From contig OZ038526.1 of assembly GCA_964036665.1 (NCBI GenBank), forward strand, positions 10,664,001 to 10,728,000: a stretch of DNA of 64,000 nucleotides. Reading direction: 5' to 3'. The notes below the pieces were generated by a model, which was not told where the DNA came from, did no database searches, and saw only the letters and a list, made by a program, of their open reading frames with translations. Positions 34,301 through 45,100 of this stretch are shown here, one piece after another (the first letter of the stretch is position 1; every line of letters starts with the position of its first letter). This DNA is from Gordius sp. MW1. Taxonomy: Eukaryota > Nematomorpha > Gordioida > Gordea > Gordiidae. The position numbers and the translations under genes are program-made.

Positions 34301-37300
34301 TTTTGAGAAATGTGGTTTTAAAGTTGAGTCACCTAAAAGTTACACTGGTACCTGTCGGGTTAAACATCGTAGCTCTTCTCACATATCGGTTCCTTATTTC
34401 GAGCACCACAATGCAAAACAATTTATAAAAGGCAAGTCTTTTCGTTTCGGCCATAATATGTGGTGTGCTGCAACAAAAAATGGCTACCTTGTCACATTTC
34501 AACCTTACCAGGGGGCTAAATTTTCCGTAACTCGACAAAACGAAATAAGTTTAGGAGGAGCGGTCATATTAGATTTAGTAAATCAACTACCACCAGAAAT
34601 TTTGATAATTTTTTTACGAGCCACAATTTAATGATATGTCTTTCGATGAATATTGGGGGCACAGGAACGGTGCGGGTCAATCGTTTAAAATGCCCGATTA
34701 TCGATGTAAATGAAGAGGGTTTCTATCAAAAAACACTTGTTTGATGGCTGTCCGATATGATAATAATATTGGCACAATGTTGTCAAATCGCCATGGGGTC
34801 AAGCCTATCACCTCTATTGGAAGAATCACGAAAGCGAAAAAAATAGAAACAAATTGTAATTCAGTATCCTCATATGATCAAAATGTCTAATTGTTTTTGG
34901 GGCGGTGTCGACCGCTTTGACTAGAATATGGATGCAACTAGAATATCATTTCGCGGCAGAAAAATGGTATTTTTCTATATATTTGGGTTGGAGACTGCAT
35001 GTTAAAATGCATGGCATCTATATTGCTACGATTGGGGAAAATTACAATATGTAATTTAAAAAGAGAGATAGTGCAAAATTATTTTAAAAAATACGGACAA
35101 CCGCGTAAACGGACTTTAAACCCTAAATTAACTAATTTTAAGGATAATATAACTATACAACAAAAGGATTCATGTACTCAGAGGCGTTGTGTCGTCTGTT
35201 ATAAAGCTACTAGAATTTATGTGCGTATTGTAAAGTAGGCCTTCTCATACATTGTTGACCAATATTTCATAATAATTAACATATTTTGTACTCATTAATT
35301 TGTTAGAATACATTTTTATGTATTTTATAAAAAAAACTCGTCATTGTTGTATACGTTATTCTGAAATTTAATAATCTCTTTACACGTGATTATATTTGTG
35401 CTGCCCAGTGTAACCTGTAGGTGACACCCCTTTTTTCTCAAAGTAAATAATTTTTTCGAAATTTTTCAATTGTTTAGTTTTATTTATCATGTATGAAAGC
35501 CCAGAAAAAAAATTTCATAAAATTTTTTCGGCCGAACTGGTTCTAATACCTGTCAAGTTAATGCTTATAATTTTATAATATCAAAAATAAATTTGTTTTA
35601 ATTATTTGTGCTACTTTTTTCTGTGCTACTATGACCGATTCCCCATATATTGGGATATCCCATAAAGATGTTTATTTTTTTATCTTGCGACAATGTAATT
35701 TTCGATCTATATATTGCGACTACATTTTTTTTATCCGGTGCCTCTTATGGCTACCAGAGACCAAATTGCCCGGCCCGCTGCCCGAACCTACCCGGCCCGG
35801 GCAGGTGGGCAATTCGGGCTTAATGAAGTTTTTTAGATAGTGTAATTTTATTTTATTTGATTGTATGTGAAATGCTAAAAGAGTTAAGAAACTTGATTTC
35901 GCCATCCATCCCCAAGTTATTTCTATAATTTTTGCCTGAACCACTCTATTTCCATCAAGTCCCCCCCCCCCTTGCTACGTTCATGAAAAGGATTGAAATA
36001 TCTATATTTATGAAGCCCTTTCATTGTTCGTATTTCACATGTGCCGTCTATACATAATACAAAAGCGTCATGCCCAAATTGACATAATGCATGCAAATGT
36101 TAAATTTCATTCGAATATCATTTAATTTTTTCAACAAATCTTATTTGATTTATCAAAGCTTCCCCAATTCGCCTTTAGTATTCCCTTATCAATCATTGCT
36201 ATCGCTAAGCTATTGCTTATTTTTAAAATAATAAATTTCTATATCTTTCTTTTTTTGCTTTGAATTTAAAATTTTTTTATAAATTACATTTATATTCTAT
36301 TGATAAATGATTGTTTTTTTATCAAAAAAGTAAGTTCTAAGAGCACAGATTGACTAATTGAACTAATTTTATTCATTAAGAAGTTTATTTACAGGGTAGG
36401 GGCTTAAACGGGTTAACCGAAGGTGAGTATTGTTTATTGTAAGATTATTTATAAAATATGTATACTTTAAACTTAATTAAAAAATGGCTAAATTCATGGA
36501 CATCGGCTGCATTTAATTAATATTTTGGGTATCATTTCAAAATACCACCGTCCAAAATACCACTGAATCTCACGTTTTCGTCAATCAAATTACTCATTGC
36601 GCAAGCGCATAATTTCCATTTTTATAATGCGCATGCGTATGCATTTAACAGACCAATCAGATAGCTGCGCATTTTAATAATGCGCATGCGTACGCATTTA
36701 ACAATTATTGCTGCACTATAAAACTTTAAGGGACAGGGTTAAGGTTCAGGGTAGTGTTGTAGGTCAGCGTTTTAGGTTAGGATTAGATGCACATCAAATT
36801 CCCTCCCCATTTGAGATTTAATTTTCGTGATATTCAGTGTGGCATTTTGGACTGTGGCATTTTGAACCCAATTCAATATTTTGCTGTTATATGATTTGTA
36901 AACATTTAACATGTTTGTACCTAAATGCATTAGCAATTCATATATTAAAATATTTTGACCTAGAGCGGTTTTGCCAGTGATAACAATAATTTTAAGAAAC
37001 TCTAGCCAAATATTATGGAAAGACCAAATACTACATTTTTTTGACCTATTAGGATTAAAATTATAGATCAAAAGTTTCATTTAGAAAAATCATTTGACTT
37101 TTAAATTATTTAGGAAATTAGATTTTGTCCGAGATAATAAAATTTTGCCAAATTTGTTTTATTCAATATGCCATTAATTTAATGCTCATTTTTTAATAGT
37201 GGTTGAAAGTATCTGAGATCGCAAAATTTTGGGCTTAACAGGCAAATTTAAAATTTCAGGCCGGGCATTTCGGGCAGCTCTAATGTTTCGGGCGGGCCCG

Positions 37301-37826
37301 GGCCGACACCTAGAAGGGTTCGGGCGGGCAATTAGGTTAAAAAATTGAACCGGGCTGGGTTCGGGCATAAAATTCCTAACAAATCTGACCTCTAGGCTAC
37401 CTCGATATTATTTAACTGGTATCTAATCTTACTGCTTTTGCAATATGACCAAAATAATGCATAAACTTAGATGTGAATTATTTTGATTTATTTATAAATA
37501 TAGTTTGGTCAATTTGTGTAATATTCCAAATGCATGTTTGTTATCGGTATCGGTTAAAAAACACTTGCGCTTTCTGAATACCAAGTTATTATAGTCACAA
37601 ATCAGTTCTTAGGTACCGTCGACAAAACATTATAATACTGATCATTCGTGTAGCCTATTGCAGATAAATCAGGTTTATTACATACTTAACGCATGCATCC
37701 TTTACGTAGGGTAAAGTTAGTCGGACCGATTTACCCGGCCGTCCGTTGGAGCTCTTCATGTGTAGTGTACTCAAGAGGCAGGGCTATGGCGAGGGCTTTC
37801 GTTGGCTTGCTCAATACATACAATAA
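28361..37826 (+). CDS. SAR1: SAR1 small GTPase (COPII coat initiator), six exons
   Basis: Exons: 28361-28403, 28621-28740, 28988-29053, 29814-29917, 30288-30419 and 37710-37826; all introns are GT-AG and the joined frame is 193 codons plus stop, the normal family length. SAR1 is the GTPase that, once activated by Sec12 at the ER, inserts its N-terminal amphipathic helix into the membrane and recruits Sec23/24. Visible motifs: [11 protein letters not shown] membrane helix (1-11), P-loop GLDNAGKT (27-34), switch I HVPTLHPT (48-55), switch II DLGGH with the catalytic-type His 74, NKID (129-132) and CSV (173-175). The protein ends YIQ where most homologues end YID. Intron 5 (30420-37709) is 7.3 kb and full of transposons; the others are 217-760 bp. 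The ATG at 28361 fits the conserved start. Confidence 0.97.
31172..31550 (+). pseudogene. piggyBac transposase pseudogene, N-terminal half
   Basis: Begins [19 protein letters not shown], shifts frame near 31225-31260, then continues [39 protein letters not shown] and MVSNGMRR, all collinear with the intact ORF at 31925-33469. It ends at the TTAA where the younger piggyBac inserted. The remaining half is at 34364-35250. Confidence 0.9.
31555..34359 (-). mobile_element. Younger piggyBac element with long transposase ORF
   Basis: TTAA duplications lie at 31551-31554 and 34360-34363. Terminal inverted repeats read CCCGACAGGTACCA at the left and TGGTACCTGTCGGG at the right. Removing the element and one TTAA rejoins the older transposase's codons (before: KFQSNF; after: KHRSSSHI), matching [12 protein letters not shown] of the intact ORF. 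The left terminal segment is present twice: 31551-31715 and again from TTAACCTGATAGC at 31720, each followed by GGTTCGGCCGAACCAATTT. The second copy may be an old nested end or a duplication. Confidence 0.9.
31925..33469 (-). CDS. piggyBac transposase, catalytic domain and C-terminal zinc domain open
   Basis: A 514-codon frame without internal stop, oriented opposite to SAR1. It shows the piggyBac catalytic triad contexts: [11 protein letters not shown] (first Asp), [11 protein letters not shown] (second) and [11 protein letters not shown] (third), a DDD transposase. The C-terminus, [17 protein letters not shown] then [14 protein letters not shown], is the cysteine-rich domain that binds the element's ends. 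The frame as tracked starts at GTG; the first in-frame ATG is at 33463. Directly upstream, another frame (about 33580-33463) encodes an acidic stretch ([19 protein letters not shown]) typical of piggyBac N-termini and preceded by an AG that could be a splice acceptor. The intact catalytic frame therefore seems separated from its N-terminus by a frameshift or unrecognised intron. Activity is uncertain. Confidence 0.93.
   Translation of the reverse strand: MGMKCFDLQHLPRSMLNSFIEVVRSNELDNFQDIDGKWTDNDVIFRPRGCGDSDENRIFNPIVLEHPEDYLEQFISNDVITFVVNMSNLYARQHNHDLNLTISEFKIYISILFLTGYLSPKNIKMFWELQADSFNKMVSNGMRRNRFQEITKYLHLSDNSKLFPSDKFSKIRGFLDILNDRFKNNFKYCNSSHIAMDESMVPYYGNHIAKQFIKGKPFRFGFKMWCAATKTGYLINMQPYQGASYLMTKQKDFGLGGAVILDLVEKLPSDYAPYNIYFDNYFTSSKLLKCLSHMNIGATGTVRVNRIKCPLIDIKTMKKKKRGFVSKKNTPNIMALRWNDNNIVTMLSNCHGVTPITNIARIATVQKSRKKISVQYPFMVKMYNKFMGGVDRLDQNVDATRIYYRGRKWYFPLFAFGLDTACQNAWQLYCMNKGNMTLCNFKREIVQNYFKKYGQLPKRTLNPRLTKIKNVVDNHQRQHCTQRRCVVCKKATRILCSYCNVGLHMHCWLSFHNN
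34364..35250 (+). pseudogene. piggyBac transposase pseudogene, C-terminal half
   Basis: Continuation of 31172-31550. Open to 34631 with [31 protein letters not shown] and [14 protein letters not shown]. Then broken frames give [23 protein letters not shown] and [12 protein letters not shown], and finally [20 protein letters not shown] and [15 protein letters not shown]. The segment carrying the first catalytic aspartate (AMDE in the intact copy) is deleted at the start, and the cysteine domain is truncated. Confidence 0.9.
35755..37394. mobile_element. hAT-type element, copy B, in SAR1 intron 5
   Basis: Same family as 4758-8055: it starts CAGAGACCAAATTGCCCGG, ends AAATCTGACCTCTA, and has GGGC-rich blocks inside both ends. 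Flanking GGCTAC repeats (35749-35754, 37395-37400) are consistent with a decayed 8-bp duplication. It aligns along most of its length with the outer parts of copy A. It lacks the 1.99-kb insertion of copy A and carries instead the 347-bp MITE at 36528-36874. No coding capacity was seen. Confidence 0.85.
36528..36874. mobile_element. 347-bp MITE inside hAT copy B
   Basis: Inverted ends: TTCAAAATACCACCGTCC near the left and GGACTGTGGCATTTTGAA near the right. An exact 9-bp direct repeat AATATTTTG lies at 36519-36527 and 36875-36883. Copy A has the unoccupied site TTAATTAATATTTTGCTG near 7547-7564. The interior has GCGCATGCGTACGCATTT-type blocks. Confidence 0.88.
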
Positions 37827-39174
37827 CTAAGATTGTATGCCCCTCCCCCTCCTACCCCCTCCACGTCATTCTCAACCTTGTTGCCGCTTTCTCCTTTACT
37901 CCCCTATAGCCAACTTCAAACTCTTACCTTCCACCAGTGATCCAGAGGAGCTGCTTTAATTAGTAGCGCGCATCGCATCATTGTTGCATCGATTTGTCGT
38001 TGTCACCGTTACACTTATCAACTACGAGCGATTTTTGAATACCTATAATATATATTTTCATTATGATTGTCCTACCACACACGACACACACATATATAAT
38101 CTATATATATATTTTATATATATATTTTATATAAATATGTATGGATAAATATATACATATCGTGTTTAAGATGTTTCGTTGAATTACCCCTTTACCCTAC
38201 CTGCCTTCGATGATTTGAGAGCGCGCATTGTAAATTAAATTATGTCTCCTCTATTCGTTGTGTTTGCATTATAGAACAGTTTGATTATTTTTCAATCAAA
38301 TGGCCATAGTAACTAAGCATGCAGGTATTTTCCTATGTGTAATGAAAAAGAATTGCGCAAATTTTATAAAGGCGATAAAATTAAGGAATAAAAACATGTT
38401 AGATTGAAATAACTTATGTTAAAAGATTCCCATATTAGACAAGCTGTCTTATTGTAAATGTTTATGCCGCTAAGTTCGACCGCTAGAAAAGTAGTTAAGG
38501 ACTATGTCTTTTTTAATATTACCAAAATTACACTTTTTATATATTGGTTAGAGATATGCACGGGCTTAAAAGCCCGGCCCGCTGGTGGGTATGAGCGGTC
38601 TTTGGAAATAAAATTTTAGCGGGCCTCGGGCGGGCCAAGCAATTATAATAACGGGCTTGGAGGGGCCTAAAATTCTGAAACGGTTTTTTTAATATGAGTT
38701 CCTATTGTTAGTAATTACAAATTTTGATTTTTGATAACAAATATGCATTAAGGAACCTTCTTACATTTTGTGTTATAATAATTCTAAACAATCTACTCAT
38801 TTTTATTCATTAAAGTATGACTTCGCTTTTAAATTACCATATATTTAAATCTAATTAATAACTTACAATTAAAATCGATGTCAAAATTTTAACCAATTTA
38901 TATAATGGCGATTTATTTCTCCATAAATAAAAGTGACGGAGGGATTGTGTAGGCAAGGATATGTTGATGTCTGAAAAATTTGATGCTAGACAAATCAGAC
39001 AGTGGCCGTAGCCAAGGGGGGGGGAGTAAATTTCTTTTGATCTAATTATTATGTTAGACAAAAAGCTTTTGATTTCTTTTAAACATCAACCCAAAATCAG
39101 AAATTAATTTAATTTATGGATGAAAAAAATGGTAAATCCCCCATTTTTTACGATTCAAGGTTATTTACGATATA
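37827..39174. other. Intergenic between SAR1 and the tyrosine-rich gene
   Basis: Holds a TA-rich microsatellite (about 38090-38165) and a GGGC-rich hAT-like end near 38555-38680 (TTAGAGATATGCACGGGCTT). There is also an isolated CAGTGGCCGTAGCCAAGG plus G-run at 38999-39027. No gene was seen. Confidence 0.45.
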
Positions 39175-39180
39175 TTTATT
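39175..39180 (-). terminator. Polyadenylation signal of the tyrosine-rich gene
   Basis: TTTATT on the + strand, so AATAAA on the - strand, about 50 nt after the stop codon at 39228-39230. Confidence 0.55.
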
Positions 39181-39227
39181 TGGACATATTTAATGATGTC
39201 AAATGTCAATAATTTATAATTTATAAT

Positions 39228-40427
39228 TTAATGCTTCTTTTGGTCATAAACATCGCCATTATCATAATCATCGGAGCTTCCGGAGTAACTAGTATAAGAT
39301 GAGGCGGGCTTGTAGGAGCTATCGCTTTGATCATCATAACTGCTGCCGCCACTAGTCTTGTAGCTGGCCGATGCAGGTGCGACATACGGTTTAGCAGCAT
39401 AAGTCGGCGCCTTATACGGTTGGGCTGCGTAAGCTGAGGGTTTGTAAGCTTGAGAAGAACCGTATCTGTCGTAATAAGTGCTGGGTGGGTTGTCATAGGA
39501 CGAATCACCGTAATTCTGACCACCACTGTAACCACCGTAACCTTGACCACCACCGTAACTCTGACCGCCACCGTACCTAGATGGCTGGGAGTAAGACGAC
39601 CGACTTCCTCCATATTGGCTTCCGTATTGGTTGCCATCCTGATATTGACTTCCATAGGCCGAATCATCGGGATTTGTATCGTAGGATTGACGATTGTAGT
39701 TACTCTGATCATAATTGTACCGGGGGCTCGAGTAACTGGGATAATTGCTAGAGTAGGATGGCCTGCTGTAAGAAGTCTCATATGACGGTCGAGCTGCATA
39801 TCGGCTGGGATAGTAAGGGGAAGAATCGTAGGATTGAGAGCTGCCACCATAATTGTTGTTAGAACGATACGAATTGTCATACGGTTGTCGACTGTAGGTG
39901 TACGATCCGTAAGGTTGACGATTGTAACTAGGGGCCGCTGGTTGGCTGTAACTGGGGTAGGATGCTGGGGCCACCGGGCTGGGTTCCGCGTAAGCTGGCT
40001 TACTGGGGTACGATGCTGGGGCCGCTGGGCTGGGTTCCGCGTAAGCTGGCTTGTATGAAGGTTCCTTGTACGGTACACTAGGAGGACTTTTGTAAGGAGC
40101 AGAATATTGAGAAGAAGGGTATGTTCTAACAAATGAACCGTAATCTTGATACCCACTTTGATCATAAGGGTCTGCTCCATCATAGACTGGCTTGCTAGGG
40201 TAGGAGGAGGGGTACTGGGCACCAGCGTAGTAACTTTGATCAGTGGGGTAACCATGCGAAGCATCGTATGCTGGTGCATCAATGGAGTTGTAAGAAGAAG
40301 GCGGGACAACGTACTTGGCCGTAGTTGCATTTTCCCTACCGCTATCATAATTGGTAGGCGGAGATTTAACATCGCCTGCTAGAACGGACATAATAGCAAT
40401 AGCCAAGAGGGATATTAGTTTTAACAT
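39228..40427 (-). CDS. Secreted tyrosine-rich, cysteine-free structural-type protein
   Basis: A single-exon frame of 399 aa. Residues 1-17 (MLKLISLLAIAIMSVLA) form a clear signal peptide, so the product is secreted. The mature part is low complexity: about 69 Tyr (17%), with Ser, Pro, Gly, Ala and Gln, and no cysteine. Blocks: PSSYPSKP-type repeats (70-125), two tandem 17-residue repeats KPAYAEPSP(A/V)APASYPS (126-159), a Tyr/Asn/Ser region (160-260), a Gly-Tyr region GGGQSYGGGQGYGG (286-299), and YKPSAYAAQPYKAPTYAAKP (328-347). Alternating Lys-Pro-Tyr-Ala motifs recall tyrosine-rich adhesive, byssal, cuticle or eggshell proteins, whose tyrosines are often oxidised to DOPA or cross-linked. 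Composition alone does not show homology. A second long frame on the same strand is a by-product of the biased codons. Confidence 0.85.
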   Translation of the reverse strand: MLKLISLLAIAIMSVLAGDVKSPPTNYDSGRENATTAKYVVPPSSYNSIDAPAYDASHGYPTDQSYYAGAQYPSSYPSKPVYDGADPYDQSGYQDYGSFVRTYPSSQYSAPYKSPPSVPYKEPSYKPAYAEPSPAAPASYPSKPAYAEPSPVAPASYPSYSQPAAPSYNRQPYGSYTYSRQPYDNSYRSNNNYGGSSQSYDSSPYYPSRYAARPSYETSYSRPSYSSNYPSYSSPRYNYDQSNYNRQSYDTNPDDSAYGSQYQDGNQYGSQYGGSRSSYSQPSRYGGGQSYGGGQGYGGYSGGQNYGDSSYDNPPSTYYDRYGSSQAYKPSAYAAQPYKAPTYAAKPYVAPASASYKTSGGSSYDDQSDSSYKPASSYTSYSGSSDDYDNGDVYDQKKH

Positions 40428-40518
40428 TTTAATTTAAGTTCGAAGCTAATTTATCTCAAAGTATTCTTTTAAGTTTTTATGAAGAGTGGATATATGAATT
40501 ATAGGGTTTAAAAAACGC

Positions 40519-40526
40519 TTTATATA
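40519..40526 (-). promoter_or_regulatory. TATA box of the tyrosine-rich gene
   Basis: The - strand reads GGTTATATAAAGC, a near-perfect TATA box about 92 nt upstream of the ATG. Transcription starting some 30 nt downstream would give a short leader of about 60 nt. A strong TATA promoter fits an abundant, tissue-restricted secreted product. Confidence 0.6.
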
Positions 40527-43500
40527 ACCAGCAAATTAATTCGAATTAAATCCATTTGCATTAACTTTTTATTCACGCCCGAGATGGCCAATTTAAGGCT
40601 GCAGCAACGTTTCAAGGTAACCCTCAATTATAATGCTGCTGTCCGTTTGTCCGTAACAGCTTAGTTTAAATTTTGAATGTCCTTCTTACTTGGAAATTTG
40701 TTAATATGGATTTCTTATTGCCTAAGAATGATTATGCAAACTAAATTTACAAATCTAACCCTGGTATATAAAATTAAATTGTAAACATTCTTACCTGACC
40801 AAATGACGTGCAAAGTAGATGTTTTGCAATGTGATTGATAACCTGTCCTGTCGCTAATAATTTTGAAAAGTTTTATAATCAATAAATGATTTTTCTCTTG
40901 ATTTTTGAAGGCCATAAACGATTATAAATTCAAATTTTTTTGCAAATTCTGATTACAAACAATTAATGTAAAAAGATTTATTATTTACTAATTTATCTGG
41001 AATATATAAACTCAGAAGAAATGAGAAATTTAGACATAATAATTTAGATTTTAATAACACACTTAGTCATATTGGTTGGTATAAAATTTTCTTAAATGAT
41101 TTCAGTTTTTGTTCCACAAGACGAACTTGATATTTATGATTAGATTTCCCACTGTTAATTAAAATTCTAACTTTATATTTTTTCGAATAGAGTTAAAAAA
41201 AAAGTTAAAATTAGTTTAAAATCATTTTTTAAAATGTATTTTCATATTTGTTACCTGTATAATTCCTCATCACAATTATTTAAATACAATGTTCATTTTA
41301 ATTCTTAAATAATATAAAAGTACTTAGTTGTCCTGTTAATTGTAGAGATAAAACTAATAAATATTTCAAGGTTATAACATTAATTAATGGTGTAACTTAA
41401 AAAAAGTCTAGGTACAGAGGGCTATCAAACATTTTCGGACTTTTTGCCAAGTTATTGCATTATCCGTATTTCGTATAAAATATTCTTTAAAAAAAGACAA
41501 ATAAATTTTTAATTGATTAATTATATAGCATATTTTAATATTTGTTAAGTCTTACATTAAATTTGACCTCGAGGCGAACAACAATTTTCACTTAATTAAA
41601 TTTAATAAGAAGTCGTTGTTAGAACATAAAAATACTACTTAATTAGAAAATGAGCAACATTTTACCATATATTTTTATTATCATGTTATTTTTAACGGGT
41701 TCTTATTGAAGTTAATTAGTGGCTACAATTTTCCATTAACGTTTATAAGTTAACACTGATTTTTCTATAATAAATAAAATAGGAGCATTAAATATTAATA
41801 ATAATATAGCTCAAGGAAAGTTTCTAACTTTTAATGGGTGTTGTTTATAGAAATGTTTATTAGGTAAATTACAATTAGTATAAAATATATTAATGTAAGT
41901 AAGTATACGAAATACGAAATGATTAAGGGGTTTGAGATGAAAATTGATGTATGTACGTATTGTGTTGTAATTCAATGATAAATTGTATTGAAAATATGTG
42001 TTCTAGAAAATATATGAATGTGTGTATATGCGCTGTTCATGTTATGAGTTAACAGGTGTTAAGTTCTTAAAGAACCTTGCAAAAAATCGTAAGGGCTATT
42101 TTGAATGCAATATATTATTTGTAAAAAATGAAAAATTTCCCACAACTAAATTTTAATTGCTATGCAATTTATGGGCTCGTTTTTAGTTGTCCGTCATTTC
42201 GTTCTGTCTTGTCCTGTCCTGTCCAACTTGTAATTTAATAATTGCTGTGGAAACCTAAACGGGTTTTTAACGTGAGGTGACCATTTAGCACAATATAAAT
42301 CCTCCCAACGAGGCCCCTTACTCCTCCCGTTTGGGCAAACGCGAACCTTTCCCCCCCCCCGCCCCTGGTTAAATGTATATACTTTTTAATTTTGATCAAT
42401 TAAAAAGCAAGTCTCACTCTTAAGTAAGCAATAAAGTTAAAGGCATTCCGTTTTTTATACGTATAATATTTAATGTTTAAACATACTTTATATTGGATTT
42501 TGACGATATTAAAAATGTTTAGGTACAAAAAATTTTATTAAAATTTTGTGATATGTTTAATGTGATCCTGACCATAATCTTGTATAACGCGAGTAAATCA
42601 ATGTGGCAAAAAATAAGATAAAATGAAAGAAAAACATAGAATTTATTAATGTACACGTCTAACATTAAGCAAGTCCTGCTCGTTTTTAACATAAAATACA
42701 AGTTTAAAATCATAATATTTTACCTTTCAACTCAATTATAATTATGGTGCGTATAGAAAATAGAAGCAATAAGATTTTTACAAATAAAAAAACATGTAAA
42801 AAATTGCCAATTTGTGTAACTTTTTTGGCCTATTATTATTTGTTATATTCTATACATATATTGGCATTTTCATTTTACTTTGTACTAAATTAAATCAATT
42901 TCGATTTTATAATGACGAAGTTTCAAGAAGTTTATTTTAATCTTTTCCCAGTTGTTGAGTTATCTGCGTGATTTAAAAGAGGGACTCGTCTTATTTAAAA
43001 TTGACATGATCATCAATAGATGAAAATGATACTATCTAAACAAATAATCTCTTGCCATGATCACGCAGGTATAAATCTAAATCAGAGTGCTAAAAAGTCC
43101 ATTTTTTATCAACACAAATTGAACCGAATCAAGTTATTCCAACATATAAACCCGACCCTAAAATTAATTTAACTTTTTAACAGAAAATTGACTTAAGTCG
43201 ACTTGGAATCTAAATTACACCCAAACGTCGGCCCTTTCTAAAAAAACTAAGTTAGTGGTTTTGCCCCTAAATCGAGATATATGATGTTAAACCCAGTAGC
43301 AGTATTAAACTCAATAACTTAATGTAAAAAAATGCATTTGTTTGAGGATGTGTTCCGCGATTTTTATGTGTGGCAAAGAAAGCAAGCACGTTAAAATATA
43401 GCTGCGACACCCTTAATTTTTAAAACCCTACCCAATTTAACCGCGATTCGTCAGATAAATATTTAATAGTTTTATTATATATATTTAAAAGTTTATTTAA

Positions 43501-45100
43501 TTATGCAAAGTTGCTTTTGAATTGTAGGATGTGATTCGCGCATTACATAAATTATGGCACGCTTTTTACTCTTCCACCCGATTTTCCCAGAGTTATTATA
43601 AATTTTAAAAAAATGTTCAGGACACCATTTAAATTATAGTTGTTACAAAAAATAATAATAAAACTAACTAAACAATTTATGTGGAGTTTTAATAGGCATC
43701 TATTTAAAGTACCCCTCTGAGTTTTAAAAATTGTATAGGTAATAATAATCTTTTGTTTTGTTATGATTGACCAACCATAACATAAAAGACATTTTCTTAA
43801 TAAGAACTAAATATTTATTCAACATATTGTAATTAGGTCAAGTTAAAGATTGTATTAAATGGCTTTTTTTGTCAAAAACAAATTAATAATAGCTTAGAGT
43901 TAGCTAAATGCGCATTTTACCGTTTTGTAGAAACTGGGTGGATAAACGATGTAGATTGTAAACAATATTTGTGCCCTTTGTGTTCAAAAATACTTTTCAA
44001 TTTACCGATCAATAAGTTTTAAAAAAGCTGGTAAAATCATGATAGACTTACAAATGATAGTTTAAAGAGAGAAATTTGTTAAAAATATTAGGGAAGGCAT
44101 GTTAACCCCAAAATTGAATGGCTTATAAATTTGGTTTAGCAATACATTGTACATGGACCTATGACTTTGAAATTATCACTAGGAAGAAAATAATTAATAA
44201 TAAATTTTTTACGAGATTAATGTGAATTAATTAAATAAAAAAACATTATATTAGAATCACTCATTTGACAACTAAGTTCAATGACTATTTCGAGTTGTCT
44301 GTTTACCATTAACTATATATTTTGTAGATGACGCGTGTGTTAAAAATAGCTTTTCTATATTAATGAAATCATTTATAAATAATTTAACCTTTAAAAGCCT
44401 ATTTCAAAACATCAATTGGACTAATAGGTAATAAGTGCTATTTACAAGTTTGTTGAGTGTTTGATTTATCTTTTTCTCTAAATTTTCTCAATAAAAAAAT
44501 AATATGACCTTTAAAAGAATAATTTCTTACTTTATAATATTTCATTCCAATTCATTTAATAGTAAAATATAAATAATTTATTGATTTTATAATAATTTAT
44601 AATGTGGTTTCACACTCTAGGTAATCTGCAATACCGAATTATTATATTGGATTTTAGAAAAATTACGTTTAAAGGCAACGAGCAAATTGATATGTAAAAA
44701 AATTTGTTTACAATATGTCTTTTGAGTATGCTATATTTTATAATTAAACTGCCCGCCCAAACCGTTTTAAGTGCCTACCCGTCCACGCCCGAATATTAGA
44801 TCTAATTGAATTGTCTGGCCCAGATATTTTTAAAATTTTTAGCAGTAGTATTGTTAAAATTTCATAACAAAATTATTTTGATTTTCGACTTTTTGGATAA
44901 GAATACGATTTACAAATATTGTACACTTAAATAAAAAGGTGACAAAATTATATACGAAAACAAACCTTCCCCAGGCTAGGCTCACGTTAAAATTTTAATT
45001 TATTTTTTGTTCAGTTTTAATAATTTTTAGATTTACTTTAACAATGAGGTTTACCCCACAAATTGTAATAATATTTTTCAATAGGGTATTATTGGAATTC

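Larger units (their letters stand above)
30648..35557 (+). mobile_element. Older piggyBac element, split by a younger one
   Basis: Bounded by TTAA at 30644-30647 and 35558-35561. The ends are CCCGAGAGGTACC on the left and ATACCTGTCAAG on the right, an imperfect inverted pair. Subterminal CCAGTGTAACCTGTAGG-type repeats occur near both ends (30660-30685, 31003-31020, 35403-35430). Its transposase gene is on the + strand and is interrupted by the younger element at 31555-34359. Insertion at TTAA with its duplication is the hallmark of piggyBac. Confidence 0.85.
30517..35642. mobile_element. MITE in SAR1 intron 5, expanded by nested piggyBacs
   Basis: Inverted ends of about 45 bp: the left reads GGTCAAAGTAGCACAG and ends at AATAATTAAAACAA; the right end is its complement, TTGTTTTAATTATT through CTGTGCTACTATGACC. 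Exact 10-bp direct repeats CCATATATTG lie at 30507-30516 and 35643-35652. Without the piggyBac insert (30648-35557) and one TTAA the element is about 210 bp, a typical MITE. Duplication length would fit Mutator-like or hAT-like mobilisation; the superfamily is undecided. Confidence 0.8.

Noticed and set aside
39221-40372. 383-codon - strand frame overlapping the tyrosine-rich gene
   Set aside because: It lies in a shifted frame of the same biased repetitive exon, lacks a signal peptide or domain, and its Thr/Pro/Leu/Ile composition is what a frame shift of the real codons would give.
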